Of a DNA stretch of 64,000 nucleotides, positions 21,916 to 34,154 are shown one piece after another. The notes beneath the pieces were generated by a model, which saw only the letters and a list, made by a program, of their open reading frames with translations, made no database searches and had not been told where the DNA came from. This DNA comes from Cinnamomum chago (Eukaryota; Streptophyta; Magnoliopsida; Laurales; Lauraceae). The position numbers and the translations under genes were made by a program. The stretch spans positions 35,448,001 through 35,512,000 of the forward strand of contig CP142451.1 of the NCBI GenBank assembly GCA_038049695.1, given 5' to 3'. The first letter of the stretch is position 1, and each line of letters starts with the position of its first letter.

Positions 21916-24603
21916 CTAATGAATAAGTAAGAGTAGAGACTGAATAAAGGAATTAACAAGCAATGTATAAATATGGCTAGATTGAAGCACGTACTCTAGA
22001 TACGGCTCCATCTCGGGGCAATTATTCAGCACAAACCAATGAGCCATGTCACGCTCTCGTTGAGAAGGATCATGTGCCCTTGGCAGCAGTCCGATGGGAC
22101 GGACAATGTGTGTGAAGACCGACATCCCCGGGCCACGTTCACCACCATCATCATAACCCTGTACTTGATCAGTCTGCCTTAAATACATTGAGCAAAAAGT
22201 GAGACACTCTTTGACAATGTAAGCCTCGGCGATCGAACCTTCAGGCCGAGCTCGGTTGCCAACGTACCCTTTTAGGGTCCCTAAAAGGGTCTTCAAAAAC
22301 CTTTAAACAACCAGTGATAAGAATTACGATTTTCAATGCAAGGCAATTTCACTAATACATAAATAATTAATCAATGGTCAACAACTATTACCTTTCTATC
22401 GGGTACATCCATCGATATTGCACCGGTCCACCAAGTATGGCCTCGCGTGGCAACTGAACCGATAGATGAACCATCACATCAAAGAAAGCAGGAGGAAAAA
22501 TCCTCTCCAGCTTGCACAATATTAAAACTATCTGCTCCTCCAATTTTTTCAAATCATCGTGTCTCTGTGTTTTCGAACATATGTCTTGGAAAAAGCTGCC
22601 TAACTCAAATAATGTTGTACAGATATCCTTATTCAGAAAGCCGCGCATGCCAATAGGAAGGATGCGTTGGATAAGGATGTGGCAATCATGGCTCTTTAAA
22701 CCAGCTAATTTATCATTTTTCGAGGTTACACACCTCGAGAGGTTCGCCGCATAGCCGTCTGCGTATTTGATCGACTTCAAGAATTCATAAAACCCATCTC
22801 TATGTTTTGGTTCCAGAGTGTAAGAGGCACGCGGCTTCAAGCTGGATCCATCGCCCCTCTCCACTAGATGCAACTCTGGCCTGATGTCCATATTTTTAAA
22901 ATCCTTACGCGCTTTCTCGGTGTCCTTGTTTTTGCCTTTTATGCCCAAAATTGTTCCAACCAAAGATACACATATGTTCTTCTCAATGTGCATAGGATCA
23001 AGGTTGTGTCGGAGTTTTTTGCACTTCCAGTAGGGCCATTCAAATAGGATGCTTTTCTTTGTCCAATTCAGTTCTCCAAAATCACGCGATCTTTTGTTAT
23101 TCTTACCAAACTTGACCGGCGCTAGTTCTTCTAGCTGGTCTAGTACCTTTTGCCCCGGTAAATCCAAAGAATTCTTTTCACGCTCAGGCTGACCGTTGAA
23201 GGCCTTGCTTCTACGCCATTGGTGGTTCAGTTCCAAGTATTTTCGATGGCCAATGTACCCAATCTTATCTTTCAACTCCACCCCTAACGAGCCGTCGTTG
23301 CACGAGGGACAAGCGTTATAACCTTTAGTGCTCCACCCAGACGAGTTACCATACGCAGGAAAGTCATTTATCGTCCACATCACAGCTGATGCATTTGAAA
23401 GGTCTATTTAGTGGAGGCATCATAAGTCGATGCACCATGATCCTACAACTCCTTCAACTCATCAACCAAGGGCCTCAGATATACATCGATATCGTTTCCC
23501 GGTGAGTTTGGTCTTGGAATAAGTAATGACATCATCAAGAATGGCTCCTTCATGCACATCCATGGTGGCAAATTATAGGGCATAAGTATGACATGCCATA
23601 TGCTATAAGAGGTGCTCATGTTACCGAAAGGATTGAATCCATCGGTGGCTAACCTCAGCCTCACATTATGTGTCTCTTGGGCAAACTCTAGATATTTCTT
23701 ATCAAATTCTTTCCATTCCACTGAATCAGCCGGATGCCGCGCTATCCCATCGTCAACGCGCTTATCACTGTGCCATCTCATCTCTGTGGCTGTTTTCCTT
23801 GACATATACAATCTGCGTAACCTCGGTATCAATGGGAAGCAATGGAGCACCTTATGAGGGATCTTCTTTCGCTTGCCATCATTGACCTTGTACCTAGGCT
23901 CTTCACATTCTGGACATTTATCCAATTGAGCATTCTCCTTCCAATACAACACACAATTGTGTATGCAGGCATCTATGTTCTTGTATCCCATGCCCAAGTC
24001 ACGTAATAATTTCTTCGCCTCGTAAACTGAGGCCGGCACCACATGACCTTCGGGTAAGAAGTTCTTAAAAATCTGCAGAACCTTGTCGAACGACTTGTTG
24101 CTACACCCACTTTCTACCTTCACATGCAATATCTTGATGACAAACGATAATAGAGTATCTGAGCTTTTGCATCCTTGGTACAGGCCACGCTGAGAAGCCT
24201 TCAACAAACTTTCAAAATCATGCACATCATCCCTCTCTTGAGCATCTTCATCCAAGTAAGTTCCCCTACGATGGTCCTCTATCAACTCATCATATTCATC
24301 CTGATTCTCTTATGATTCATCATTGCTCTCATCCGAATCATCGTGTTGAACTATAGGCTCCCCATGGTATATCCACCGTAGGTATGAGACCATCATTCCA
24401 TGAATGTGCAAATGAGTTCTCACGGTTACATAGTCCTGCTTTCGATGGTTACAGCAATCGTTACATCGGCAGTTAATCAACACTGCCCCAGGGGAATTCA
24501 CCTTTGCAAAATCAATAAATGAGTTCACCCCAGCTATGTACTCAGCACTAAATCGGTTCTGATAATGTAATATCCAACTCATGTCCATATCTGACCTAAT
24601 CAC
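21916..24603 (-). pseudogene. CACTA transposase (TNP2-like)
   Basis: The N-terminal part (24603-24310) has CRCNDCCNHRKQDYVTVRTHL, the transposase-associated zinc domain. Next (24300-23440) is the TNP2 core with YKNIDACIHNCVLYWKE, CPECEEPRY and TEMRWHSDKR..IARHPADSVEWK. Then 23383-22388 has CPSCNDGS, KKLRHNLDPMHIEKNICVSLVGT, and the DUF4218 block ERIFPPAFFDVMVHLSVQLP. The last exon, 22302-21916, begins LKTLLGTLKGYVGNRARPEGSIAE, with an intron between (donor gtaatag near 22392). Lesions: TAA at 24310-24312; a Trp-to-stop and a Glu-to-stop around 23440 and 23410; and a frameshift near 23385. The enzyme cuts and joins CACTA ends; this copy cannot be translated whole. Confidence 0.85.
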
Positions 24604-24840
24604 AAGTAATTAGAAATTAGAAACAATGGGTCAATCCTTGTATTCTTATTATTCATGCTATTATTCATGCATTTCTTACCTAATATAATCAAAATGAACC
24701 AGCGGTAGAAAATGCATGTTTGGAGAAATAAAAACAAGGGTCCAACCTTCATAAAAAGAGTTAGATGTGGCAAGTCTGAATTAATCCAGATGACTTGGAC
24801 ACAATCCAAGTTAACCCAAAAAATATTAATCAATTCAAAT

Positions 24841-27800
24841 ATTTAGGATTCACGAAACAACTATGGGTTCGCTTGCATTCAAAGACATTCTCAAGCAAAG
24901 CTGGCATCATCTTCAAACACCAAACTCTCCATAATCCAATTCGACACTCCATCATCATTAGGCAGTGAGTGATAAAGGATACTAGCAGCATGTTACACCA
25001 TTAAAGAAAAAACAGAAGCTAAAAAAAGAAAACATGTAAAAGCCCAACCATAGACATCTATCTTCAGGTGCTGTACCAAATGCAATCACTGTATGATGAC
25101 CTTGAATCAGCCTTTCAAATTGGGTTTGTGGACCACTCAATCATTTCCCCCACTTTGGATAGAGATTATATTAAAAAAATAAAAGAAAAAAAAAACACAA
25201 AGGGGAAAGCAAAAAAAGACCCATCCATGAGTTGAGAACTCAGTCATGTTTCCTTATTTGGGAGTGGAAGTAGGGAATCTGAAAATGACATGCACATTAT
25301 TGACAGTCATCTAGCTATTAATCATAAGTCTTCAATACTCACAAGCCTCTCCTAAATTGACATGCACATTATTGACAGTCATCTAGCTATTAATCATAAG
25401 TCTGTGGGTCCCACATTGATGGAACACATGGCACTATGGTTAGATGATCCAGCACTCCAACAATGGCAGAATTGGAGGGAGAAAGATGAATTGAAGAGGA
25501 TGGTCATTAAATACATTTTTTTTTTAAAGGCTTGAGGTTTGAGAATATATTTTTCGTTCACTTGACAAATGACAACCCCATGATTATTTGATGGACAGTC
25601 TGCAATCCTATGCTTTTGTAGGGCCCAGGTGTGCTTCCAGTTATGCTATACATGCACATTCTCCTGTTGCTCTGTTGACTGACCATATAACTGCAATCTG
25701 CACTGTTGTATCCTTTCTTCCTCTGCCTTTCTCCCCTGCACTAGTTGACAAACTTTTCTCATATATATGCATCGATACGACATGGATATCTTTGTGAAAT
25801 TCTCAGCTATACAAAATCTTAGTGAGGAATCCCTGTTTCAGGTGTAGTGAGGAATCCTCTCATTTCCTGATTCTTTGTATAAGGGCAGTGCAATATACAG
25901 TGGGTTTTAGGAAATTGCATTTTCAACTGCAGTGCAATATACATGAGGGATTTTCAAGAGCGTTATTTCTTTCTCAGTCCCTCAACTTTATCAGTAGGGC
26001 AGTTTTGGGTCGATCGGTCTAAACAAGTCTGGGGTCATGGTCATGGATCCACACGCCAATACATTTCATGTCACGTATTGCGAAGGTACACAGGCATGTT
26101 GAAAAGATAAGGAAAAGATAAGCTCCCACTTGTTATATAGGGCCTTCAATTAAGTTACCCAAATTATGGAAAGTTTAGAACTTTTCAATGAAGCCAACTA
26201 CCCAATTTTCAAATTTATATATTATGATGTCTCTAGAAAGACATGGAGCCCGGATTCTCTGCACCATGACTCTAGGAAGTTTTCTACATTAGCACAAGTA
26301 TAAAGATCAATAGCATGGGGTCTAACCATCTTGACCTTCAATTTATTATCTCTGATCAGATGGTTGTACTGATGACTTATGTGACTTTTTTATGTGGCTA
26401 GATTCTTTAACAGTAGCAAGTTCTACATGGCGCTAATAGTGGGCTAACCACGGAGCGTTGTTGTTAGTTTATATATTATTATGTCTCTAAAAAGACCTAC
26501 CATTATTCTAGGAAGTTTTCATCATTAGCCTAAGTATAAAGATCAATAGCATGGGGTCTAATCATCTTGACCTTCGATTTATTATCTCAGATCATATGGT
26601 TGTCAATGACTTATGTGACTTTTTCATGTGGGTAGATTTTGATAGATTCTTTAACAATAGCTAGTTCTACTTGGTGGAGCTAATAGATTTCAGTCTTATG
26701 CCACCTGGCACCCTCTTGGCTCTTATGGAAAAACCCAACAATCATGGCTCCTTAGATGAAAAGGATCAGAACTCTATAGTGCCTAAGTGTTTTTTTTCAA
26801 TTAGTGCATTATATTCAACCTCTTGTGTTTGTCGCGTCTCTGTCTACAAAGACAAAACAGTCGTCTTAGTCTGTGCACCAACTAACCACCACCAAAACAT
26901 TGATTGGCCACATTAGTGAGAAAAGTTCACCCAAGTGTATCAATGTCAATGTCAAAAAGGAGAACCTAATCCAGCGTCCAAATGGAAGATGATGAGATTT
27001 GAAACCCTGGCTTGACTCCAAATGGTGAAAACTACTCATTAGAATCCAAACCACTAGGTTCTTTTTGCTTATGGTAAATGATTATTAATATGAATAGGGG
27101 TTATCTGTTGCAAAAGGGCAGATCATTTATTTGCCAAGGTGGTGATGTCAACCCAGGGAGAAGATGATGGAAAAAGGGTAAAGGTTTATGTCTCAAAAAT
27201 CTTGGGCATTGTTGCTTAAAGGGGATTGGAATTCAAAAATTTCACCAACACAAGCATGGAACATGATGATAAATTTCACCATAATCATTGTTGTAGCATT
27301 ATCCCATCAATCCGAAATTGAATTAAAAAGAAAATTAAAAAATAAGAAAAAGGAATATTTTGATAGAATGCATGGAGGAATAGTTATTCAATATACCTGC
27401 TGGATCCTAGAACCCTATATTAAATGTGCTCCCATCCACTACCACATTTTTATTGAAATTGCCAGAGAATCAGAGTAACAAAATAATACCCACTACATAA
27501 TGCTTTCTAGCCAAAGGAAATTACAAACTAAACAATCCAGTAGAATACTATGATAGAAAAAAAAATGACATAGATCTTTGAAACATCCAACAAAATACTG
27601 TAAAATTTACCAACTTAGGTGCATTTACAATACCCAAAAATATTAAGTTGTCTGAAATCCGATGCAAAATGAATTGTTATTGGATCAACTATGCATTAGA
27701 GCGGTCCCAAATGAGCCCCTTTCAGTTCCAACTTAAATTATTAAACCAAACAAAGATTTATGAAACATGGATCAACCCATAGACTCTTTTCTAAACCTCT

Positions 27801-28801
27801 ATTCCTCAAAATGATCATGAATTTTTAGGAATTCAACATAAAGTATACGAATTCAATATAAAGTATACATTTACCCGCCATGTGGTATATGCCTCGGTGG
27901 ATACATATCTCTATAGCGACCATGGTCAACACATGTGAGGCCATTGGTGATTGGTGGGACACAATCCAAACCTTTTTTTTTTTTTTTTTTATCAAACCAC
28001 CAAACTACACCACAAATATGTATAATAGAAATTAAGACTTCATAGCTAATGCAGTCACACATTAACCATGACAGTGCTCACTGACATTGACCATACTGGT
28101 TGCAGTTTTCCCTAAACCAACAAGTAATGAGTTAAATCACTCAAAAGAACTTGAAAACCCAAATTCAAATTTCCTCCAAAACTTGAATTTCATTACACCA
28201 ATCACCAACCACTCCCTTACATTATACCAGTTGTAGCAGGAAAAAAAATAAATCAGGGCTCCACTTCATTAACAAAGATCATAATCACTACAGCACAACT
28301 AAAGACACATGGTGACGCGTAATTACAACCATCCAATCAAAAAAGAAATCAGACCTCTTCAGTGGGGCCCACTTTTCCACTCCTCTTGGGCAGCAGCATG
28401 GTGTGGACATTGGGCAACACCCCATCATTGACAATCATCACCATCGCCACTACTATCTCTTATGGAACCTTCCCTACTCTACTCTTCCTCCCCAAAAAAT
28501 CCTGCAATTTCATTCACCCCTTCTGCTTGGAATCACATGGTGGATGTTGTGGATAGCACACCCACACCCAACAGTCCCACCCAGGGATTGATACTGGGTG
28601 GGTTTCCCTACTCTCTGGCTTCAGGCCAACTTGGCATTTTTCTATTGTTCCTATTGTTGTTGTTGGTTCAAGTGTTCAAGGGTTCAAGTCAGAAACCCAC
28701 CAATTCACGTAACTGTGTAAGATGATAAAATAAAAAAAAGTTCCCCACACAAGAGTCATACCACATTATTATAGCTTGGAGTTGATCTTTAATGCTCTAC
28801 C
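24841..28801. other. AT-rich spacer with small duplications
   Basis: No supported gene. A 45-bp block (gacatgcacattattgacag and on) is repeated at 25287-25331 and 25357-25401. A larger duplication is listed separately. A run of about 21 T lies at 27970-27990. Its right end (ctacc at 28797-28801) is the left target duplication of the Copia element. Confidence 0.6.
26213..26690 (+). repeat. Diverged direct duplication of about 225 bp
   Basis: 26213-26437 and 26467-26690 share the order tatatatta..tgtctct, gaagttttc, agtataaagatcaatagcat, ggggtctaa, ttgaccttc, gacttatgtgactttt, agattctttaaca and agttctac. Small indels and substitutions separate them. No coding content. Confidence 0.8.
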
Positions 28802-28826
28802 TGAAAGTCCTGGGATCCTAACCCTA

Positions 28827-28857
<31 letters not shown>

Positions 28858-28911
28858 GAATAGGGTGGGCTACAATAAGTGACCAATTATGACAAATTTT
28901 AAGTTCTTGGA
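28802..28911 (-). repeat. Residual 3' LTR of the SIRE-like element, with G30 run
   Basis: It matches 32380-32490 (gaaagtcc, ggatcctaaccctag, ggtgaatagggtg, gctacaataagtgacca). 28827-28856 is an uninterrupted run of 30 G, where the other copy has a shorter G tract after gaggc. The length of such a run is unreliable in sequence data. Confidence 0.85.
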
Positions 28912-29399
28912 CTTTTTCTTCACTCTTCTTGATGCTTGGAGCTTAATCATTCTTCAAGCTTTCTTTTCATCTTTCTCTCTATGGCCAAGCATCTTCTTTA
29001 GCTCCCAAGCTTTCTTCTTTCACCTCTCCCCCTTTGACCATGCCTCTCTCTCCATTTGGCAAGATATGCATTCTCTCCCCCTGTAGAAGACCATACAATA
29101 TCTCCCCTTAGGAAGCTTGGACATTCTCTTCCCCTTTAGAGAACTTGAATGCTCTCTCCCCCTTTGACATTAAATTGCAAATGTACCTACACATATGAAA
29201 CAAGGAAAATACCTTTTAGTAGCACCTGTTAACAGAAGAAATCAAAAATGAAATTCATAACAGGTTATCATGTATGAAAGTAATCTCTAAGGGTTCAAAG
29301 CCAATACAAGGGTGAATTTGATCAAAACTAATACTTCCTATAAAGGTTTACAATCCCCCTCAATCCATTCTCTCCGTTTGTTAAACTTTTGACAAAGAT

Positions 29400-30795
29400 A
29401 TAACTATTTGGTGCAAGAAGAAGATGGTTTTACCAATTGAGGGTAAACTTTCAAGGAAATGATTAGACACATTTAACTATAAAGCACAAAATGGTCAAAT
29501 TACCAAAAGAGCAAGGCCAAATAGAAGGAAATCGATCATGGATACCAATTGGAAAAACAAAGAATACCAATTGAGATTTAAAGATAAGACTATAAAATCA
29601 ATCACTCTAAAATGGAGTTATAAAGAATATAACTATTAAGATAAAACCAAATTAGAGATATCCATGATGAAATGGGGTTTACTAAACATAGCATCAATCA
29701 ATTTAACTATGAAAATCATATGCTATGAAAGTTTTGAAATCATTTCATTCAATCAATAAATATGACTATTAAGTGCAAGATGAGTGAAATGAAATTCAAA
29801 CATGAAGTCAACCTCAACAATAACCAATCAAGATTATGAATACATAAACATAGTGGTCATGAGATATACCTATTTGAGCAAGAGAGGTGGTAAACATGAA
29901 AATTATGATGCTATTGGAGTGTGACATGGAATGAAATATCTCACTATCAAGTTCAATCCAATGTACACAAGGTCTATCACATTCACAAGAAATGACATCA
30001 AATCAATCGAAAATTATACCAATTGAATTTGACAACATGAAAAATAGTAAGGATGTGACAAACAAAAAATTCCATCAAGCATCATAAAAGGATATTCATC
30101 ACTTTATAACTAATGAGGATAGTGATGAACAAGATAAATTACAATGCAAAAGGATATAACTTGGTACTGCATGTAATTTTCAAAGTGTCAAAATCATATG
30201 AATTCAACAACTAAGATATCCATCAAACATATAGATATACGAGGAATGGATTTCAAAGAGTTTCATATGATCAAGAACACTACTATGAAGTTGAAACATG
30301 TATAAGGATGACATCACTTTGAGAATATACATGAATTAACATCATAATCATCCAAAAAAAATATGACTAGGAAGCATAAATGATGGATTTGAGAGTTCTA
30401 GTATGGTATCTTCAAATATAACTAAGATCACAACCATACATGTAACCAAATGACATTTGCATATAAAAAGAATATAACTAAATAAGCAAAGATGCAAATG
30501 GCTTAAAACAACAATTTATCATGAATAATCTAGCTAAGAAAGCTTTTGAAATCACAATCAAATGATCATATATAGAAATGCAATGCAAGAGATATAAGTC
30601 AATGGAAGCAAAAAGCAAATCTAACATGCATGATGAATTTATAATCAAATGATTTTGAAAACCATGATATGTAACTAGAGATGTACATGGAGACAAAATC
30701 AATTGATCATAAAGAAACAATGCATTTTAATAAATGTAACTATTAAGGAACAAAATGCAAATGTAACATGACCAACAATAAGATTTAACTATAGA
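29400..30795 (-). repeat. Diffuse repetitive interior of the SIRE-like element
   Basis: A purine-biased stretch in which a loose motif taactattaag-gcaaaatg recurs at about 29401, 29477, 29627, 29702, 29760, 30361, 30418, 30472, 30730 and 30785 without fixed period. No open frame. It occupies the place where pol is expected. Confidence 0.55.
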
Positions 30796-30824
30796 TGATA
30801 GGTTGGTAAATGAGGTTCAAGGCC

Positions 30825-31345
30825 TTAAGGTTTGTCTAAGTATCTAACTTTTGGAATCCTCCTAAGGTCTTGAGATGGTTGATCTTTGAGGTCTAGTTTG
30901 GAAGCCCCACTAACTATAGGAGATTTGACTTGATAAATTTTCAATTTGAACTTATCACCATGATATTTAGATTTGACTAAATTTAGCTTAGATTGGTGAT
31001 TAGTCTTTTGAGGTTGGTGAGTTTGTTTCTTAGGGGATTGATTCATTTTTCTTTTCTTCTTATTTTCTCCCTTTATTGACTTTTGAATTTTAAATTTAAC
31101 TTTGTTACCTTCTTCAAAAGTTCTTTCATGTGTTGATTTAAGGGAGATAGGTTGAGAAGCTTTTTGTTTATAGATTCTTTTAAACTTGGTTTAACTTGTT
31201 TAAACTTTTTAGAATCTATCTTAGGAGACTCCATTTTAAATGATTTAACTTGTTTAATCTTTTTGGAGTCTTCTTTTATTTTTAGTGTCTTACCCCTCAT
31301 AGATTTAGATTCTACCTTTTTGGGTTCATAGATGGGTTTAGACAC
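30825..31345 (-). pseudogene. Lysine-rich gag-side frames of the SIRE-like element
   Basis: Two stretches, 31345-31073 and 31046-30825, have abundant Lys, Ser and Gln, with repeated KQVK and KSFKMESPKIDSKKFKQ-like blocks. They follow the knuckle on the minus strand, as the basic tail of a SIRE gag does. Between them is a break near 31060. No catalytic motif. Confidence 0.5.
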
Positions 31346-31359
31346 ATGGTTTCTTCTTC

Positions 31360-32277
31360 TTAATTTGCACTCAAACCTAAAATGCCCTCAATGCCACAAT
31401 AATTACATTTTGTTTTGGGCAAAGTAGAAGGAGTGCTAGAGAAAGAGGACTCACCTTTCACAAATGTGTTGGTGAATTTAGGGTCATGTGAAATATTCCT
31501 ATCAAATCCAAGACCCGTCCTATCTCTTTGAGATTTACCCAATTTAAATAACTTTTCAAATTTCTTTTCACCTTGGGTAAATTTGCACTCATACTTTTGT
31601 TTGTAGTTTTCAAGTTAAGTGACTTTGTTTATGAGGATTGAATTTTCATTTTTAACTTTTGATAGTTCATTTTCAATTTCCTTATAGTTGATTAGTTCTT
31701 CATGGGCAAGTTTCAAATCAAATTTAAGTTCATTTATAACATTAGATCCAAGTTCTTGAGTTTGTATCTTATTTTGAGCATTAGATAAATTTTCCTTAGT
31801 GATAGTCAACTTGGATTCTAGGTTGTTAATGTTTTTGTCTTGCCTTTGTAATTGATCTCTTAGCTTAGAATTTTCCTTTTTAAGATCATCATTTCCTATA
31901 TTTAATTCATTTAGATCTTCTTTAATATTAGATAGGTTATGCAAAGAGATCATAAACTTAGAGTCTAAGCATTGTATAACTTCTTCTTTTTCTCTAAGTT
32001 CATCTTTTGAAGAAACTAATTCTTTGTTTAGATTTTTAGATTCTTCTCTTAGTTTCTTATTTTTCTTATCAAGCTCTACGGATAAAGTATATAATTCCTC
32101 ATAGGCTTGTTGAAGTTCATCTTCATTATAATCATTTTCTTCTTCTTTTGAATCAAATTGAGATTCATTAATTTGAGGGTTTGAATCTCCAATAGAAGGA
32201 AGAAGGAGGGTTCTAGAAAAATCTACACAAGAATCTAAACAATCTATCAAAGTGAAATCCATTCTAATGATTTTCAT
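31360..32277 (-). pseudogene. gag-like coiled-coil protein of the SIRE-like element
   Basis: 32277-31615 is open for 220 codons, with an acidic Asn/Glu/Lys-rich coiled coil (ELYTLSVELDKKNKKLREE, SKDELREKEEVIQCL, LSKVKNENSILINKVT). This is the known gag tail in SIRE-type Copia elements. A stop at about 31615 separates it from 31542-31360, which carries FTKGESSF-like text and CNYCGIEG, the first half of a CCHC knuckle whose second half is destroyed. The capsid-like N-terminus is missing, because the frame begins only about 100 bp from the LTR. Confidence 0.6.
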
Positions 32278-32365
32278 GAAAGCACAACACTAGGGTTTTG
32301 ACTCTAGGTTTTTACACCTAATTAAGAGTTTCAAAAACACTTGATCCTATAAGATAGAGCACGAG

Positions 32366-32377
32366 GCTCTGATACCA
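32366..32377 (-). promoter_or_regulatory. Primer-binding site (initiator Met tRNA type)
   Basis: TGGTATCAGAGC on the minus strand, 2 bp inside the 5' LTR edge at 32380. Confidence 0.85.
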
Positions 32378-32379
32378 AT

Positions 32380-34149
32380 TGAAAGTCCTAGGATCCTAAC
32401 CCTAGAGGCGGGGGGGGGTGAATAGGGTGAGCTACAATAAGTGACCAATTTTAACAAATTTTAACTTCTTAAAAATAAACTAGTCACAAGTGATGAAAAA
32501 CAAACAAAATGCGGAAGCTAAAAAGAATCACTACAACGCATTCACCACCACACAATGATTTATAGTGGTTCAGCCTCAATGCCTACATCCACTACCGGCT
32601 TGTGATCTAATCACCCCACTGGATTTCCACTATCTATGTTTTTCAATAGGCTAAGCAATAACCTTTACAATGTTGTTTTTCTAGGCTAAACAACAACCTT
32701 TACAAGATGCTTTTCCAAGGCTAAGCAATAACCTCTACACTAATGCTTTTCTTAGGCTAAGCAATAACCTTTACAATAAATTTTTTTTCTCTCAATGTAG
32801 TGTCTACACAAACACTTTAAGAGATACAATTAAAGCTCAATATACTTGCCTCTAAAATAGGCGGATATGAAATTGAAAAACTAACTCACACAAACACTAA
32901 ATGAATGCAAAGATGTATGCTCGTGATGTGTGTGCGTGATAACTTCAATGAAGTTAAAAACAAAGCTCAATTAATATATGCTTAAAGCATTTCAAAGTTT
33001 AAGGCACATAAAATATTTGATTGAAGTTTAATGCAAATCACATGTATGAATATCAACTTGTTAATGATATGAAAATCAAAGACTCACAAGTTGTATGAAA
33101 AGGACTAACTTAAAACATGTGATGCATATACAATGTTGTTTTCAAAACTAAACAAATTTGACTAAGGTTTAAATGAATGAAAACAACAAATAATGTTTCA
33201 ACCAAGTACATGAATCATGCTATAAAAGAAATCAAAGATTTAGGCTAAACATGATTAATGAAGATTTTAAAACAAAACTTGGTTTGAAATCAAAGTGAAG
33301 AATCCAATCCAACTTAGATCAAAGATTAAAATAAGAATGGATTCAACACATCATAGTTATAATGCTAAAATTCATTTACCAATAATTTAAACAAAGCATA
33401 TAACATATGATTAGTAAAAGTAAAGCTTACTTAGAACTTTAACTTCATTGATCCAAGCTTTAGCTTCACTAATGACCCATTGGTCTCTCTTAGTTCATTC
33501 CCTTTTCTTTGTCTTAAAACACCTCAAGAATGGCTCTTGGTTCCTCTCTTTTTCAACCACTTTTTCAAAGGAATGAACTTGTATTTATACTCAAATTGAG
33601 TTCCTGCGTCTCCCCGGCCGACCTGCCATACCCCCGGTCGACCTGGCCTTCAATGGTCATAAAACTGACTGTTTGAAAAAGGAGCCAACGGCTCTTTCCC
33701 GGTCGACCGCGCAGTGTGGCCGGTCGACCGGGTCCCCTGGGCCGGTCGACCGAGCCCACTGCGGGTCGATCCGGGCCTGGGACCGAAATTCCCTAAAATT
33801 GTATTTTTCAAAGTATTTTCTTGCTGGAACTTTTGAGCCATTAAATCAAGCTTGGAATCATGATTTAAATCAAACTAAGAAGCTTAAAATCATGAAACAC
33901 AAAAAGCCTAAAATGAGTTCAAAAGATTTAAAACATAGGCTTGCTTGATTTCTAAAACTTCTTTTCAAAACTAATTGCATCCAAGTTTAAAAACAAAACA
34001 TGCGTAAAAAAATATTTCTACAAGTCTTAAAAACAATGCATGTGTAAATCAAGATTTCAAGATTTTCTAAATCAATGCAAGTGTGAAAATTCAAATGATG
34101 CTAAAAAGTTAATGCATCCATCAAATTACAATACATAAAATCCCTAACA
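32380..34149 (-). repeat. 5' LTR of the SIRE-like element
   Basis: 1770 bp with TG/CA ends and adjoining primer site. It contains the tagtggttcagcc block common in this family and a four-fold repeat of about 42 bp around aggctaagcaataacctt (32636-32786). It also carries a cluster of ggtcgacc palindromes (33612-33775). A fragment of a relative in the opposite orientation lies at 39415-39893. Confidence 0.85.
33612..33775. repeat. Cluster of ccggtcgaccgg palindromes in the Copia LTR
   Basis: Six instances near CCGGTCGACCGG: at about 33614 (ccggccgacctg), 33634, 33699, 33719, 33741 and 33762. It stands out as a GC-rich island in an AT-rich LTR. Confidence 0.85.
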
Positions 34150-34154
34150 CTACC

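Larger units (their letters stand above)
18500..24840 (-). mobile_element. Decayed CACTA (En/Spm) transposon body; ends not located here
   Basis: The two genes above are in CACTA order and orientation. I found no CACTAC-type terminus next to either side. The nearest termini are at 37103-37114 and 39403-39414, and only on the 5' side of the genes. The element may have been truncated on its 3' side, near 18500, where the unidentified exons begin. Confidence 0.6.
28802..34149 (-). mobile_element. Non-autonomous SIRE/Maximus-like Copia element
   Basis: The element is bounded by TG at 28802 and CA at 34149 and flanked by the perfect 5-bp duplication ctacc (28797-28801 and 34150-34154). The primer site TGGTATCAGAGC (minus strand, 32377-32366) lies 2 bp from the LTR and matches the initiator-Met tRNA type. 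The interior has gag-related frames but no protease, integrase, RT or RNase H. The 5' LTR is 1770 bp (32380-34149). The 3' copy keeps only about 110 bp (28802-28911) before divergence, so a deletion removed most of it. Purine tracts (agggggagag on the minus strand) occur four times in 29040-29165. Confidence 0.85.

Noticed and set aside
32529..32540. cactacaac as a CACTA terminus
   Set aside because: It lies inside the SIRE-like LTR and has no subterminal repeats beside it.
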